The notes under the pieces were generated by a model. It was not told the DNA's origin. It searched no databases and saw only the letters and a program-made list of their open reading frames with translations. Shown piece after piece: positions 35,597 through 44,245 of a stretch of DNA of 64,000 nucleotides. Origin of the DNA: Acidimangrovimonas pyrenivorans. Its GTDB lineage: Bacteria > Pseudomonadota > Alphaproteobacteria > Rhodobacterales > Rhodobacteraceae. Location of the stretch: positions 1-64,000 of the forward strand of contig NZ_JBHRSK010000003.1 in the NCBI RefSeq assembly GCF_042643245.1, given 5' to 3'. The first letter of the stretch is position 1. Each line of letters begins with the position of its first letter. The translations under genes were made by a program, and so were the position numbers.

Positions 35597-36631
35597 GTGG
35601 AGCCTTCCGAGCTGAAAGCACGGGTGGAAGAGCGGGCGCGGGCCGAGGGCTTTGCGAAGATGGGCGTCTGTGCGCCCGACGCGATTCCGCAGGCGCCGGG
35701 GCGGCTCGGGGCCTTCGTCGGCGCCGGGCGGCACGGCCAGATGGGCTGGATGGAAGAGCGCATGGGCTGGCGCGGCGATCCGGCGGCGCTGTGGCCCGAG
35801 GCGCGCTCGGTGATCATGCTGGCCGAGCTCTACACCCCCGATTACGCGCCGCTGGCGGTGCTGGAGCGGCGCGACCGGGCGGCGGTGAGCTGCTATGCCC
35901 AGGGGCGCGATTACCATGACGTGGTCAAGAAGCGGCTCAAGCGGCTGGGGCGCTGGCTGATCGAGGAAGCGGGGGCGGGGACCGAGATCAAGGTCTTCGT
36001 CGACACCGCGCCGGTGATGGAGAAGCCGCTGGGCCAGGCCGCAGGGCTGGGCTGGCAGGGCAAGCACACCAACCTGCTGTCGCGCGAGCTGGGCAACTGG
36101 TTCTTCCTCGGCGCGATCTTCACCACGCTGGAACTGCCGCCCGACGCGCCGGAGGTCGAGCATTGCGGCTCCTGCACCGCCTGCCTCGACATCTGCCCGA
36201 CGCGGGCCTTCCCGGCGCCGTTCCAGCTCGACGCGCGGCGCTGCATTTCCTACCTGACCATCGAGCACAAGGGGCCGATCGACCCCGATTTGCGGCCGCT
36301 GCTGGGCAACCGGATCTATGGCTGCGACGATTGCCTGGCCGCCTGCCCGTGGAACAAGTTCGCGGCGGCGGCGCAGGAGATCCGCTACGCGGCGAAGGTC
36401 GGGGCGCCGCCGCTGGCCGAGCTGGCGGCGCTGGACGATGCCGGATTCCGGGCGCGGTTCTCGGGCAGCCCGATCAAGCGCATCGGCCGCGACCGCTTCC
36501 TGCGCAACGTTCTCTATGCCATCGGCAATTCCGGCGACCCGGCGCTGTGCGGGGCGGCGCAGGCGCTGGCCGGCGATCCCGATCCGACGGTGGCAGAGGC
36601 CGCGCGCTGGGCGCTGGAGCGGCTTTCATGA
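35597..36631 (+). CDS. queG: Epoxyqueuosine reductase
   Basis: A cobalamin-dependent Fe-S enzyme for the last step of queuosine synthesis in tRNA, reducing epoxyqueuosine. The 344-residue protein contains two cluster motifs, CGSCTACLDICPTRAF and CDDCLAACPWN, and the N-terminal domain typical of the family. The start is a GTG (35597) preceded by AAAGAAAGGGGCAGC, which is also the tail of intergenic element copy 7. No other queuosine genes are near. Its end is followed 67 bases later by the 65-residue gene. Confidence 0.93.
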   Translation: MEPSELKARVEERARAEGFAKMGVCAPDAIPQAPGRLGAFVGAGRHGQMGWMEERMGWRGDPAALWPEARSVIMLAELYTPDYAPLAVLERRDRAAVSCYAQGRDYHDVVKKRLKRLGRWLIEEAGAGTEIKVFVDTAPVMEKPLGQAAGLGWQGKHTNLLSRELGNWFFLGAIFTTLELPPDAPEVEHCGSCTACLDICPTRAFPAPFQLDARRCISYLTIEHKGPIDPDLRPLLGNRIYGCDDCLAACPWNKFAAAAQEIRYAAKVGAPPLAELAALDDAGFRARFSGSPIKRIGRDRFLRNVLYAIGNSGDPALCGAAQALAGDPDPTVAEAARWALERLS

Positions 36632-36698
36632 CGTCGATCAAGGGAATCGGCGCTGCCTGTGCTAAGGTCGGGCGCACTCTAATTCACAGGAGGGAATT

Positions 36699-36896
36699 AT
36701 GAGCCGCAATCCGATTGATCACCAACATGCCGACAATGGCGGGCGGATGAAGCATTTCGCCGATGTCGAGCGCGACTCGGGCGAGGAGGGCACGCATCCG
36801 GCCTCGAAGACCCTGCAGCAGCGCGCGCAGCAGCGTGGCGACAAGAACAAGCGGGCCGAGGAATTCACCCGGATCGAGCGCGGCCGCGACGTCTGA
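36699..36896 (+). CDS. Small hydrophilic protein, 65 residues
   Basis: A short, highly charged protein (MSRNPIDHQHADNGGRMKHF ... RAEEFTRIERGRDV), predicted disordered or helical, cytoplasmic, without cysteines or membrane segments. A strong ribosome site (AGGAGGGAATT) just before the ATG supports it as a true gene despite its size. Function unknown. It may be stress-related, going by composition, but that is weak. A GC-rich hairpin follows its stop. Confidence 0.65.
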   Translation: MSRNPIDHQHADNGGRMKHFADVERDSGEEGTHPASKTLQQRAQQRGDKNKRAEEFTRIERGRDV

Positions 36897-36913
36897 GCGC
36901 GCCCGGAAAGTCG

Positions 36914-36936
36914 GGCGGGGCCGGCAGGGCCCCGCC
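36914..36936. terminator. Hairpin between two convergent genes
   Basis: GGCGGGGCC pairs perfectly with GGCCCCGCC around a 5-nt loop (GGCAG). No T-run is present on either side. It probably separates the small gene and the convergent ilvE. Confidence 0.5.
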
Positions 36937-36945
36937 GCATTGCGC

Positions 36946-37812
36946 CTAGCTGCGCACCAGCTTCTCGTAATCGGTCGCGATTTCCTTTGTCATCGCGCCG
37001 ACTTCGAAGTTGTAGTCGCCGATCTGGCCCACCGGGGTGACCTCGGCCGCGGTGCCGGTCAGCCAGCACTGCTCGAACCCTTCCATCTCGCCGGGCTCGA
37101 TATGGCGCTCGTGCACCTTGATCTGGCGATCCTTGAGCATGCCGATCACGGTCTGCCGGGTCAGGCCGTCGAGGAAGCAGTCGGGCTTGGGCGTATGCAC
37201 CTCGCCATCCTTGACGAAGAAGATGTTGGCCCCGGTCGCCTCGGCGACATAGCCGCGATAGTCCATGAACAGCGCGTCCGAGCAGCCCTTGGCCTCGGCC
37301 GCGTGCTTGGACATGGTGCAGATCATGTAGAGCCCCGCCGCCTTGGCCGCGACCGGGATCGTCTCGGGCGAGGGGCGCTTCCACTTGGCGATGTCGAGCT
37401 TGGCGCCCTTGAACTTGGCGTCGCCGTAGTAGTTGCCCCATTCCCAGGTCGCGATGGCGACGCGCACCGGGTTGCGCGCGGCGGCGACACCCATGTCCTC
37501 GCCCGTGCCGCGCCAGGCGAAGGCGCGGACATAGGCGTCTTTCAGGCCGTTGGCCTGCAGCACCGCTTCCTTGGCGGCGTCGATCTCCTCGGCCGAATAC
37601 GGGACCTCGAAATCGAGCAGGCTGGCCGATTTGCGCAGCCGCACCGAGTGGTCGTGCCCGCGGAAGATCTTGCCGTTGTAGCAACGCTCGCCCTCGAATA
37701 CCGACGAGGCGTAGTGCAGCGCATGGGTCAGGACATGCACTTTCGCGTCGCGCCAGTCGACAAGCGTGCCATCCATCCAGATCTTTCCGTCGCGGTCGTC
37801 ATATGCCGCCAT
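36946..37812 (-). CDS. ilvE: Branched-chain amino acid aminotransferase
   Basis: A PLP-dependent class IV aminotransferase that converts 2-oxo acids to valine, leucine and isoleucine with glutamate. The 288-residue protein carries the class motifs: ALHYASSVFEGERCY near residue 35, the lysine-bearing IPVAAKAAGLYMICTMSK segment that holds PLP, and the terminal EVTPVGQIGDYNF. The start ATG 37812 follows GGAGGAACAG on the minus strand. It is divergent from the MarR gene with 177 bases of shared, unusually AT-rich promoter DNA, so the two may share control. Confidence 0.95.
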   Translation of the reverse strand: MAAYDDRDGKIWMDGTLVDWRDAKVHVLTHALHYASSVFEGERCYNGKIFRGHDHSVRLRKSASLLDFEVPYSAEEIDAAKEAVLQANGLKDAYVRAFAWRGTGEDMGVAAARNPVRVAIATWEWGNYYGDAKFKGAKLDIAKWKRPSPETIPVAAKAAGLYMICTMSKHAAEAKGCSDALFMDYRGYVAEATGANIFFVKDGEVHTPKPDCFLDGLTRQTVIGMLKDRQIKVHERHIEPGEMEGFEQCWLTGTAAEVTPVGQIGDYNFEVGAMTKEIATDYEKLVRS

Positions 37813-37988
37813 CTGTTCCTCCATTCGCCCGACCGCCAAGTCGGGTTTGCGAAAGTTACGTCGATAAGTCCGCTTCGGACACAAAATTGCGCCAAAACTG
37901 GATTTCGCTAACAATTGATTCTTGGAAAGTCAACAAGGCTGACATAAAATCGGCTCAACGCACAAAAAAAGTGATTTGCGAGGACGTG

Positions 37989-38498
37989 ATGGCTGAGGGA
38001 GGACCGGGACCCGCCGGCGGCGAGAGCCTTCTTTTTCTGACCGACGAGCAGCTGCGCAAGGGGATCGAGGCGATGTTCTTCGCCTATCGCGGCTTCACCG
38101 CCGACCCGGACCGGATTCTGGAAAACTACGCCTATGGCCGGGCGCATCACCGGGCGCTGCACTTCATCCATCGCAGCCCGGGGACGACGGTCAACAACCT
38201 GCTGGCCATCCTCGGGGTGACGAAACAGTCGCTGAACCGGGTGCTGCGGACGCTGATCGAGGACGGGCTGGTGGAGAGCCGGGTCGGCCGGCGCGACAAG
38301 CGCGAGCGGCATCTCTACCTGACCGAGCAGGGCGCGGCGCTGGAGCGCGAGCTGTCCGAGGCGCAGCGGGCGCGGATGCGGGCGGCCTATCGCGCCGCCG
38401 GGCCCGCCGCCGTCGCCGGTTTCCGCCAGGTGCTCGAGGCGATGATGGAGCCCGAGATGCGGCGGCAATACATGGCGCTGCGGGACGGTGGCTCATGA
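37989..38498 (+). CDS. petP: MarR-family regulator, PetP-like
   Basis: The 169-residue winged-helix regulator has HRALHFIHRSPGTTVNNLLAILGVTKQSLNRVLRTLIEDGLVESRVGRRDKRERHLYLTEQG as its DNA-binding core (residues about 60-115), then a long helical tail. A short polar N-terminus precedes. The pairing with a following OmpR-type response regulator recalls petP-petR, which in Rhodobacter capsulatus lie before the cytochrome bc1 genes. Here the bc1 genes are absent. ATG 37989 is used; an upstream in-frame GTG would lie in the promoter region. Its stop overlaps the next ATG by four bases. Confidence 0.75.
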   Translation: MAEGGPGPAGGESLLFLTDEQLRKGIEAMFFAYRGFTADPDRILENYAYGRAHHRALHFIHRSPGTTVNNLLAILGVTKQSLNRVLRTLIEDGLVESRVGRRDKRERHLYLTEQGAALERELSEAQRARMRAAYRAAGPAAVAGFRQVLEAMMEPEMRRQYMALRDGGS

Positions 38499-39199
38499 CG
38501 GAGACAAACGATGTCCACCTGCTGATCGTCGATGACGATGAACGCATCCGCGGGCTGTTGCAGAAATTCCTGATTCGCAACGGTTTCTTTGTCACCGCGG
38601 CGCGCAGCGCGGCGCAGGCGCGGCGGCTGCTCGAGGGGCTCGATTTCGACCTGATCGTGCTCGACGTGATGATGCCGGGCGAGGACGGGATCACCTTCAC
38701 CCGCTGGCTGCGGCGCTCGGTGGCGACGCCGGTGCTGCTGCTGACGGCGAAGGGCGAGACCGGCAACCGGATCGAGGGGCTGGAGGCCGGGGCCGACGAT
38801 TACCTGGCCAAGCCGTTCGAGCCCAAGGAACTGCTGCTGCGCATCAACGCCATCCTGCGCCGGGTGCCGCAGGCCAGGGTCACCGAGGCCGGGCCGAAGC
38901 TGCTGCAGCTCGGTCCTCTGCGCTACGACGCCGAGCGTGGCGAGCTGTGGTCGGGCAGCGAGCTGATCCGGCTGACGGCGACCGAGGCGGCGCTGATGCG
39001 CATCTTCGCCGCCCAGCCCGGGGAACCGGTCAGCCGCGAGACGCTGGTCGCCGATCTGGGCCGCGATGGCGGCCAGGCCAGCGCCCGCGCGGTCGATGTC
39101 CAGATCACCCGGCTGCGGCGCAAGATCGAGGCCGATCCGAAACAGCCGCGCTACCTTCAAACGGTGCGCGGGGCGGGCTATATGCTGGCGCCGGACTGA
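38495..39199 (+). CDS. petR: OmpR-family response regulator, PetR-like
   Basis: This 234-residue two-domain response regulator has the receiver acidic pocket at LLIVDDDERIR, the phospho-acceptor Asp in IVLDVMMPGEDG, Thr in LLLTAKGE and Lys in LAKPFEPKELLLR. The C-terminal winged-helix domain contains LTATEAALMRIFAAQPGEPVSRETLV and TRLRRKIEADPKQPRYLQTVRGAGY. It is translationally coupled to the MarR gene by an ATGA overlap. No sensor kinase is next to it. In R. capsulatus PetR affects bc1 expression; the role here is inferred from pairing only. Copy 8 of the intergenic element follows. Confidence 0.85.
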   Translation: MTETNDVHLLIVDDDERIRGLLQKFLIRNGFFVTAARSAAQARRLLEGLDFDLIVLDVMMPGEDGITFTRWLRRSVATPVLLLTAKGETGNRIEGLEAGADDYLAKPFEPKELLLRINAILRRVPQARVTEAGPKLLQLGPLRYDAERGELWSGSELIRLTATEAALMRIFAAQPGEPVSRETLVADLGRDGGQASARAVDVQITRLRRKIEADPKQPRYLQTVRGAGYMLAPD

Positions 39200-39210
39200 G
39201 GCGCTGGGCT

Positions 39211-39278
39211 GAGGCGGCGAGGCCGGGGGGCCACCCCCCCGGACCCCCGGAGGATAGTTCTACCCAGAAGAAGAAGGA
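39211..39278 (+). repeat. Intergenic 3' element, copy 8 (hairpin type A)
   Basis: GGCGGCGAGG and the 8-bp hairpin CCGGGGGG/CCCCCCGG (39223-39242) are followed by ACCCCCGGAGG, a diverged core (ATAGTTCTACCC) and the tail AGAAGAAGAAGGAAAA. The tail ends nine bases before the ATG of the deacetylase-like gene and probably works as its ribosome site. Confidence 0.8.
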
Positions 39279-39286
39279 AAACGCGC

Positions 39287-40222
39287 ATGGTGACTGCGGT
39301 TTATTCGCATCCGGATTGCCTGTTGCACGTGACGCCGCCGGGCCATGCCGAGCAGGTGGCGCGGATCGAGGCGGTGGAGACGGCGCTGGCGGCGCCGGAC
39401 TTCGCGGCGCTGGACCGGCGTGCGGCGCCGCTGGGCGACGTGGCCGACATCCTGCGCTGCCATCCCCAGCGTTATGTCGACCGGATCCGGGCCGCGGTGC
39501 CCGAGGAGGGCTCGGTCCAGCTCGATCCCGACACCCATGTCTCGCCCGGCTCGTGGAACGCGGCGCTGCGCGGGGTCGGCGGGATCTGCGCGGCGGTGGA
39601 TGCGGTGCTGGCGGGCGAGGTCTCGAACGCCTTCGTCGCCTGCCGGCCGCCGGGGCACCATGCCGAGGTCGAAAGCCCGATGGGCTTCTGCCTGTTCGGC
39701 AATGTCGCCATCGCCGCCAGGCGGGCGCTGGACCATCACGGGCTGAGCCGCGTCGCCATCGTCGATTTCGACGTCCATCACGGCAACGGCACCCAGGACC
39801 TGCTGTGGAACGAGTCCCGGACGCTGTTCTGTTCCAGCCACCAGATGCCGCTCTATCCCGGCACCGGCGCGGCCAAGGAGCGCGGCGTCTGCGGCAACGT
39901 GCTGAACCTGCCGCTGGCGCCCGAAACCGGCGGCGCCGAGATGCGCGAGGCCTACGAGCGGGTGATCCTGCCGGCGGTCGACGCCTTCCAGCCCGAGCTC
40001 TTGCTGATCTCGGCCGGTTTCGACGCCCATCTCGCCGATCCGCTGGCCCAGCTGGAATGGCAGGTCGCGGATTTCGAATGGCTGACGGGCAAGCTCTGCG
40101 ACCTTGCCGACCGCCATTGCGACGGGCGGGTGGTCTCGACACTCGAGGGGGGATATGATTTGCAGGCCCTCGCGGCAAGCGCCGCGGCGCATGTTCAGGG
40201 TCTGATGGAGCGGGGCGGATGA
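39287..40222 (+). CDS. Histone deacetylase-like zinc amidohydrolase
   Basis: The 311-residue member of the arginase/deacetylase fold has catalytic histidines in RPPGHHAE (the paired His), the zinc ligands in VDFDVHHGNGTQ and SAGFDAH, and the tyrosine-containing STLEGGYDL loop. Bacterial relatives include acetylpolyamine amidohydrolases and acetoin utilisation proteins (AcuC type), so polyamine or lysine deacetylation is likely; histones are not the substrate in a bacterium. Start ATG 39287 follows the purine tail of intergenic element copy 8. The stop overlaps xseB by four bases. Confidence 0.93.
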   Translation: MVTAVYSHPDCLLHVTPPGHAEQVARIEAVETALAAPDFAALDRRAAPLGDVADILRCHPQRYVDRIRAAVPEEGSVQLDPDTHVSPGSWNAALRGVGGICAAVDAVLAGEVSNAFVACRPPGHHAEVESPMGFCLFGNVAIAARRALDHHGLSRVAIVDFDVHHGNGTQDLLWNESRTLFCSSHQMPLYPGTGAAKERGVCGNVLNLPLAPETGGAEMREAYERVILPAVDAFQPELLLISAGFDAHLADPLAQLEWQVADFEWLTGKLCDLADRHCDGRVVSTLEGGYDLQALAASAAAHVQGLMERGG

Positions 40223-40470
40223 CGGACGAGGCGATGGGCAAGCCGGTAGAGAAGATGAGTTTCGAAGAGGCGATGGCCGAACTCGAGCAGGTCGTCGGCC
40301 AGCTCGAACGGGGCGATGTGCCGCTGGAAGAGTCGATCAAGCTCTACGAGCGCGGCGCCGAGCTGAAGGCGCATTGCGAGACCAAGCTGAAATCCGCCGA
40401 GGAAAAGGTCGAGCAGATCCGCGTCGCCGAGGGGCGGGCCGCGGGCGCGACGCCGGCCGAAGGGCTCTGA
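40219..40470 (+). CDS. xseB: Exodeoxyribonuclease VII small subunit
   Basis: An 83-residue helical subunit of exonuclease VII (XseA catalytic, XseB small), which degrades single-stranded DNA. The core MSFEEAMAELEQVVGQLERGDVPLEESIKLYERGAELKAHCE matches the family closely (split as FEEAMAELEQ and LYERGAELK). Its ATG overlaps the preceding stop by four bases, and one base separates its own stop from ispA. The gene order xseB-ispA-dxs is widely kept in proteobacteria. Confidence 0.95.
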   Translation: MTDEAMGKPVEKMSFEEAMAELEQVVGQLERGDVPLEESIKLYERGAELKAHCETKLKSAEEKVEQIRVAEGRAAGATPAEGL

Positions 40471-40471
40471 G

Positions 40472-41338
40472 ATGTTCGTCACCGCGCTGGCCGAGGCGGC
40501 GGGCCGGATCCAGGCCTGCCTCGAGGATGCGCTCGCCGACCGGGCCGATCAGAAGGTGGTCCACGCGATGCGCTATGCCGTCGAAGGCGGCAAGCGGCTG
40601 CGCGGCTTCCTGGTGATGGAGGGGGCGCGGCTGCACGGCGTCGGGCCCGAGACCTCGGTCCATGCCGCGGCGGCGGTCGAGGCGCTGCATGCCTACAGCC
40701 TGGTCCATGACGACCTGCCCTGCATGGATGACGACGCGTTGCGCCGGGGCCGGCCGACGGTCCATGTCAAATGGGATCAGGCGACGGCGGTGCTGGCCGG
40801 CGACGCGCTGCAAAGCCTCGCCTTCGAGCTGCTGACCCGCGAGGCGCTGGGCCCGGCCGGGCGCCGGCTGGCGCTGGTCTCCGGGCTGGCCCGGGCGGCG
40901 GGGGCCGAGGGCATGGTGCTGGGCCAGGCGCTCGACATCGCGGCCGAGACGGCGGCCGAGCCGCTGACGCTGGACGAGATCACCGCGCTGCAGGCCGGCA
41001 AGACCGGGGCGCTGATCCGCTGGTCGGCCGAGGCCGGGGCGCTGCTCGCCGGCGCCGATCCGGCGCCGCTGGGCCGCTATGCCGCGGCGCTGGGCCTTGC
41101 CTTCCAGATCGCCGACGACATCTTGGATGTCGAGGGCGATGCCGGCAAGGCGGGCAAGCGCCTGAACAAGGATGCCGCGGCCGGCAAGGCGACCTTCGTC
41201 TCGTTGCTGGGGCTGGAAGGCGCGCGGGCGCGGGCCAAGGCGCTGGTGGAAGAGGCCGAGGCGGCGCTGCAACCCTATGGCGCAGAGGCCGACATCTTGC
41301 AGCACTGCGCCCGGTTCGTTATTGCGCGCGACATGTGA
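40472..41338 (+). CDS. ispA: Farnesyl diphosphate synthase (geranyltranstransferase)
   Basis: This prenyltransferase condenses isopentenyl diphosphate with dimethylallyl and geranyl diphosphate to make farnesyl diphosphate for quinones, undecaprenyl and carotenoids. The 288-residue protein has the first aspartate-rich motif DDLPCMDDD and the second DDILDVEGD, flanked by the usual GGKRLRG and LQAGKTGALI helices. It sits between xseB (one base) and dxs (22 bases), all co-transcribed. Normal in every respect. Confidence 0.96.
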   Translation: MFVTALAEAAGRIQACLEDALADRADQKVVHAMRYAVEGGKRLRGFLVMEGARLHGVGPETSVHAAAAVEALHAYSLVHDDLPCMDDDALRRGRPTVHVKWDQATAVLAGDALQSLAFELLTREALGPAGRRLALVSGLARAAGAEGMVLGQALDIAAETAAEPLTLDEITALQAGKTGALIRWSAEAGALLAGADPAPLGRYAAALGLAFQIADDILDVEGDAGKAGKRLNKDAAAGKATFVSLLGLEGARARAKALVEEAEAALQPYGAEADILQHCARFVIARDM

Positions 41339-41359
41339 TTGCCCTGAGGAGGGGCGAGG

Positions 41360-43282
41360 ATGAGCAGCGACAGACCGCAGACCCCCGTGCTGGACCGGGT
41401 GCGCGTGCCCGCCGACATGAAGGCGCTGTCGGATGGCGAGCTGAACCAGCTGGCCGACGAGCTGCGGGCCGAGACCATTTCCGCCGTTTCCGAAACCGGT
41501 GGCCATCTGGGCGCGGGGCTGGGCGTGGTCGAGCTGACCGTGGCGCTGCACGCCGTCTTCGACACCCCGCGCGACAAGCTGATCTGGGATGTCGGCCACC
41601 AGTGCTATCCGCACAAGATCCTCACCGGCCGGCGCGACCGCATTCGCACCCTGCGCCAGAAGGACGGGCTGTCGGGTTTCACCAAGCGGTCCGAGAGCCC
41701 TTATGACCCGTTCGGCGCCGCCCATAGCTCGACCTCGATCTCGGCCGCGCTGGGCTTCGCCACGGCGCGCGACCTCGGCGCCGGCGACGTCGGCGACGCC
41801 ATCGCGGTGATCGGCGACGGGGCGATGAGCGCCGGCATGGCCTTCGAGGCGATGAACAATGCCGGCCACCTGAAGAAGCGGCTGTTCGTCATCCTCAACG
41901 ACAACGAGATGAGCATCGCGCCGCCGGTCGGGGCGCTGTCCTCCTACCTGTCGCGGCTCTATGCCGGGGCGCCGTTCCAGGAACTGAAGGCGGCGGCCAA
42001 GGGCGCCGTCAGCCTGTTGCCCGAGCCGTTCCAGCAGGGTGCACGCCGGGCCAAGGAGATGCTCAAGGGCATGACCGTGGGCGGCACCCTGTTCGAGGAG
42101 CTGGGCTTTTCCTATGTCGGGCCGATCGACGGCCACGACCTCGACCAGCTTCTGCCCGTGCTGCGCACCGTGCGGGCGCGGGCGACCGGGCCGATGCTGA
42201 TCCATGTCATCACCAGGAAGGGCAAGGGCTATGCCCCGGCCGAGGGCGCGGCCGACAAGGGCCACGCGACCGCCCGTTTCGACGTGGTGACCGGCAAGCA
42301 GCAGAAGGCGCCCTCGAACGCCCCGAGCTACACCAAGGTCTTCGCCCAGAGCCTGGTCAGGGAAGCCGAGGAGGACGACAAGATCGTCGCGGTGACGGCG
42401 GCGATGCCGGACGGCACCGGGCTCAACCTCTTCGCCGAACGCTTCCCCAAGCGTTGCTTCGACGTCGGCATCGCCGAGCAGCACGCGGTGACCTTCTCGG
42501 CCGGGCTGGCGGCGGGCGGGATGAAGCCGTTCTGCGCCATCTACTCGACCTTCCTGCAGCGCGGCTACGACCAGGTCGTGCATGACGTGGCGATCCAGCG
42601 CCTGCCGGTGCGCTTCGCCATCGACCGCGCCGGGCTGGTCGGCGCCGACGGCGCGACCCATGCCGGCGCCTTCGATGTCGCCTTCCTGGCCAACCTGCCG
42701 CGCATGGTGGTGATGGCCGCGGCCGACGAGGCCGAGCTGGTCCACATGGTGGCGACGGCGGCGGCGATCGACGATTGCCCCTCGGCCTTCCGCTATCCGC
42801 GCGGCGAGGGGGTCGGCGTCGAGATGCCGGAGCGCGGCGTGCCGCTCGAGATCGGCAAGGGCCGGATCCTCCGCGAGGGCAGCCGCGTCGCGCTGCTGTC
42901 CTTCGGCACCCGTCTGGCCGAGGTCCAGAAGGCGGCCGAGGCGCTGGCCGCCCGGGGCATCTCGCCCACCATCGCCGATGCCCGCTTCGCCAAGCCGCTG
43001 GACGAGGAGCTGATCCGCCGGCTGGTGGCCGAGCACGAGGCGCTGATCACCATCGAGGAGGGCGCCGTTGGCGGCTTCGGCAGCCATGTCGCCCAGTTCC
43101 TGGCCGAATCGGGCGTGTTCGACCATGGCCTGAAATTCCGCAGCATGGTGCTGCCCGACATCTTCATCGACCAGGCCAGCCCGGCCGAGATGTATGCCGT
43201 CGCCGGCATGAGCGCCGCCCAGATCGAGGCCAAGGTGCTCGAGGTGCTGGGCGTCACCGCCATCGCCAGCCGCCGGGCCTGA
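41360..43282 (+). CDS. dxs: 1-deoxy-D-xylulose-5-phosphate synthase
   Basis: A thiamine-diphosphate enzyme that joins pyruvate and glyceraldehyde 3-phosphate, the first step of the MEP isoprenoid pathway. At 640 residues it has family length. The TPP-binding motif VIGDGAMSAGMAFEAMNN is clear, and the transketolase signature DRAGLVGADGATHAGAFD and the GIAEQHAVTFSAGLA segment are intact. A GGAGGGGCGAGG ribosome site precedes ATG 41360. It ends the xseB-ispA-dxs operon. Confidence 0.97.
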   Translation: MSSDRPQTPVLDRVRVPADMKALSDGELNQLADELRAETISAVSETGGHLGAGLGVVELTVALHAVFDTPRDKLIWDVGHQCYPHKILTGRRDRIRTLRQKDGLSGFTKRSESPYDPFGAAHSSTSISAALGFATARDLGAGDVGDAIAVIGDGAMSAGMAFEAMNNAGHLKKRLFVILNDNEMSIAPPVGALSSYLSRLYAGAPFQELKAAAKGAVSLLPEPFQQGARRAKEMLKGMTVGGTLFEELGFSYVGPIDGHDLDQLLPVLRTVRARATGPMLIHVITRKGKGYAPAEGAADKGHATARFDVVTGKQQKAPSNAPSYTKVFAQSLVREAEEDDKIVAVTAAMPDGTGLNLFAERFPKRCFDVGIAEQHAVTFSAGLAAGGMKPFCAIYSTFLQRGYDQVVHDVAIQRLPVRFAIDRAGLVGADGATHAGAFDVAFLANLPRMVVMAAADEAELVHMVATAAAIDDCPSAFRYPRGEGVGVEMPERGVPLEIGKGRILREGSRVALLSFGTRLAEVQKAAEALAARGISPTIADARFAKPLDEELIRRLVAEHEALITIEEGAVGGFGSHVAQFLAESGVFDHGLKFRSMVLPDIFIDQASPAEMYAVAGMSAAQIEAKVLEVLGVTAIASRRA

Positions 43283-43442
43283 ACCGGACGGCACGGGGTG
43301 GCCCGCGGGCCGGTCCTGTGCGGCGTTTCCGCGACAGTCGGCCTTGCCACGACGAGGGCGGGCAGCGGTTGGCCATTCCCAGTCGACGCAAGGCGTATTA
43401 TCCTTTCGGGAAAGGTTGGCTTGCAGGATACGGTTTTCAACA

Positions 43443-44234
43443 ATGCCATTTGAATCGCTCCGGGCATTTCGCCGGGGGGTTCGGCTCGCCAAGGCTACCG
43501 CGCGTGGCCGGCTGCGCGCCCATACCCGGAACCCGCCCTCGCTGGTCGGCGCCTTCCCCGATTACGCCAGCGCCATGACCGCCGTGCCGAAGAACCGCAT
43601 ACGCGGCTGCGACAACGAAGAGGTCGCCGAGGTGCCGTTCGAGCTGATGTGCCAGGTGACGCTGTGGGACTATCCGGTCATCCATTGGCTGAACCTGTCG
43701 CGCCGCAAGGGCCTGCGCCTGGTCGATGCCGGCGGCCACCTGGGAACCAAGTACATCGCCTTCGAGCCCTTGCTGCCGGTCACCGAGTTCGACTGGACGG
43801 TCTATGACCTGCCCGCCATCGTCGAGGCCGGGCGCAACCGGCAGAAGGCCGGGGCGCTGCCCGCCGGGATCGGGTTCGAAAGCGATCTCGGCCGGGTCGG
43901 GCCGGTCGACCTGCTGCTCGGTTCCGGGTTGCTGCAATATCTCGACATCCCGTTTGCCGAGCTGGTGGCGCGGCTGCCCAACCGGCCCGAGCGGATCGTC
44001 CTCAACAAGGTGGCGACCCGCGAGGGGCCGACGGTGGTGGCGCTGGAGCGGGTCGGCAACGCCCGGATGCCGTACCAGATCCGCAACCGCGCCGCGTTCG
44101 AGGCCGGCTTCGCGCAGATGGGCTATGCGCTGCGCGACCAGTGGGAGATCCCGCCGCTCAGCCGGGTGATCGGCACCCACCCGGCGCTGGGGCAGAGCGT
44201 CAGCAGGGGCTATGTCCTCGACCGCATCGACTGA
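43443..44234 (+). CDS. TIGR04325-type putative methyltransferase
   Basis: The 263-residue protein looks like a member of the TIGR04325 methyltransferase group. After a 75-residue N-terminal part it has a Rossmann-like core: LRLVDAGGHLGTKYIAF (motif I), FDWTVYDLPAIVEAGRNRQ, and DLLLGSGLLQYLDIPFAELVARLPNRPERIVLNKV. The group is often encoded near surface polysaccharide genes, but none is seen here. ATG 43443 is the first in the frame and follows a region with TATTAT and a small CCTTTC/GAAAGG hairpin (43402-43415) that may be promoter DNA. Copy 9 of the intergenic element follows its stop. Confidence 0.8.
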   Translation: MPFESLRAFRRGVRLAKATARGRLRAHTRNPPSLVGAFPDYASAMTAVPKNRIRGCDNEEVAEVPFELMCQVTLWDYPVIHWLNLSRRKGLRLVDAGGHLGTKYIAFEPLLPVTEFDWTVYDLPAIVEAGRNRQKAGALPAGIGFESDLGRVGPVDLLLGSGLLQYLDIPFAELVARLPNRPERIVLNKVATREGPTVVALERVGNARMPYQIRNRAAFEAGFAQMGYALRDQWEIPPLSRVIGTHPALGQSVSRGYVLDRID

Positions 44235-44245
44235 CGGCGTCGGCG

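Noticed and set aside
40337..43492. A 1,051-codon minus-strand frame opposite ispA and dxs
   Set aside because: It is a compositional shadow of two well-identified genes.
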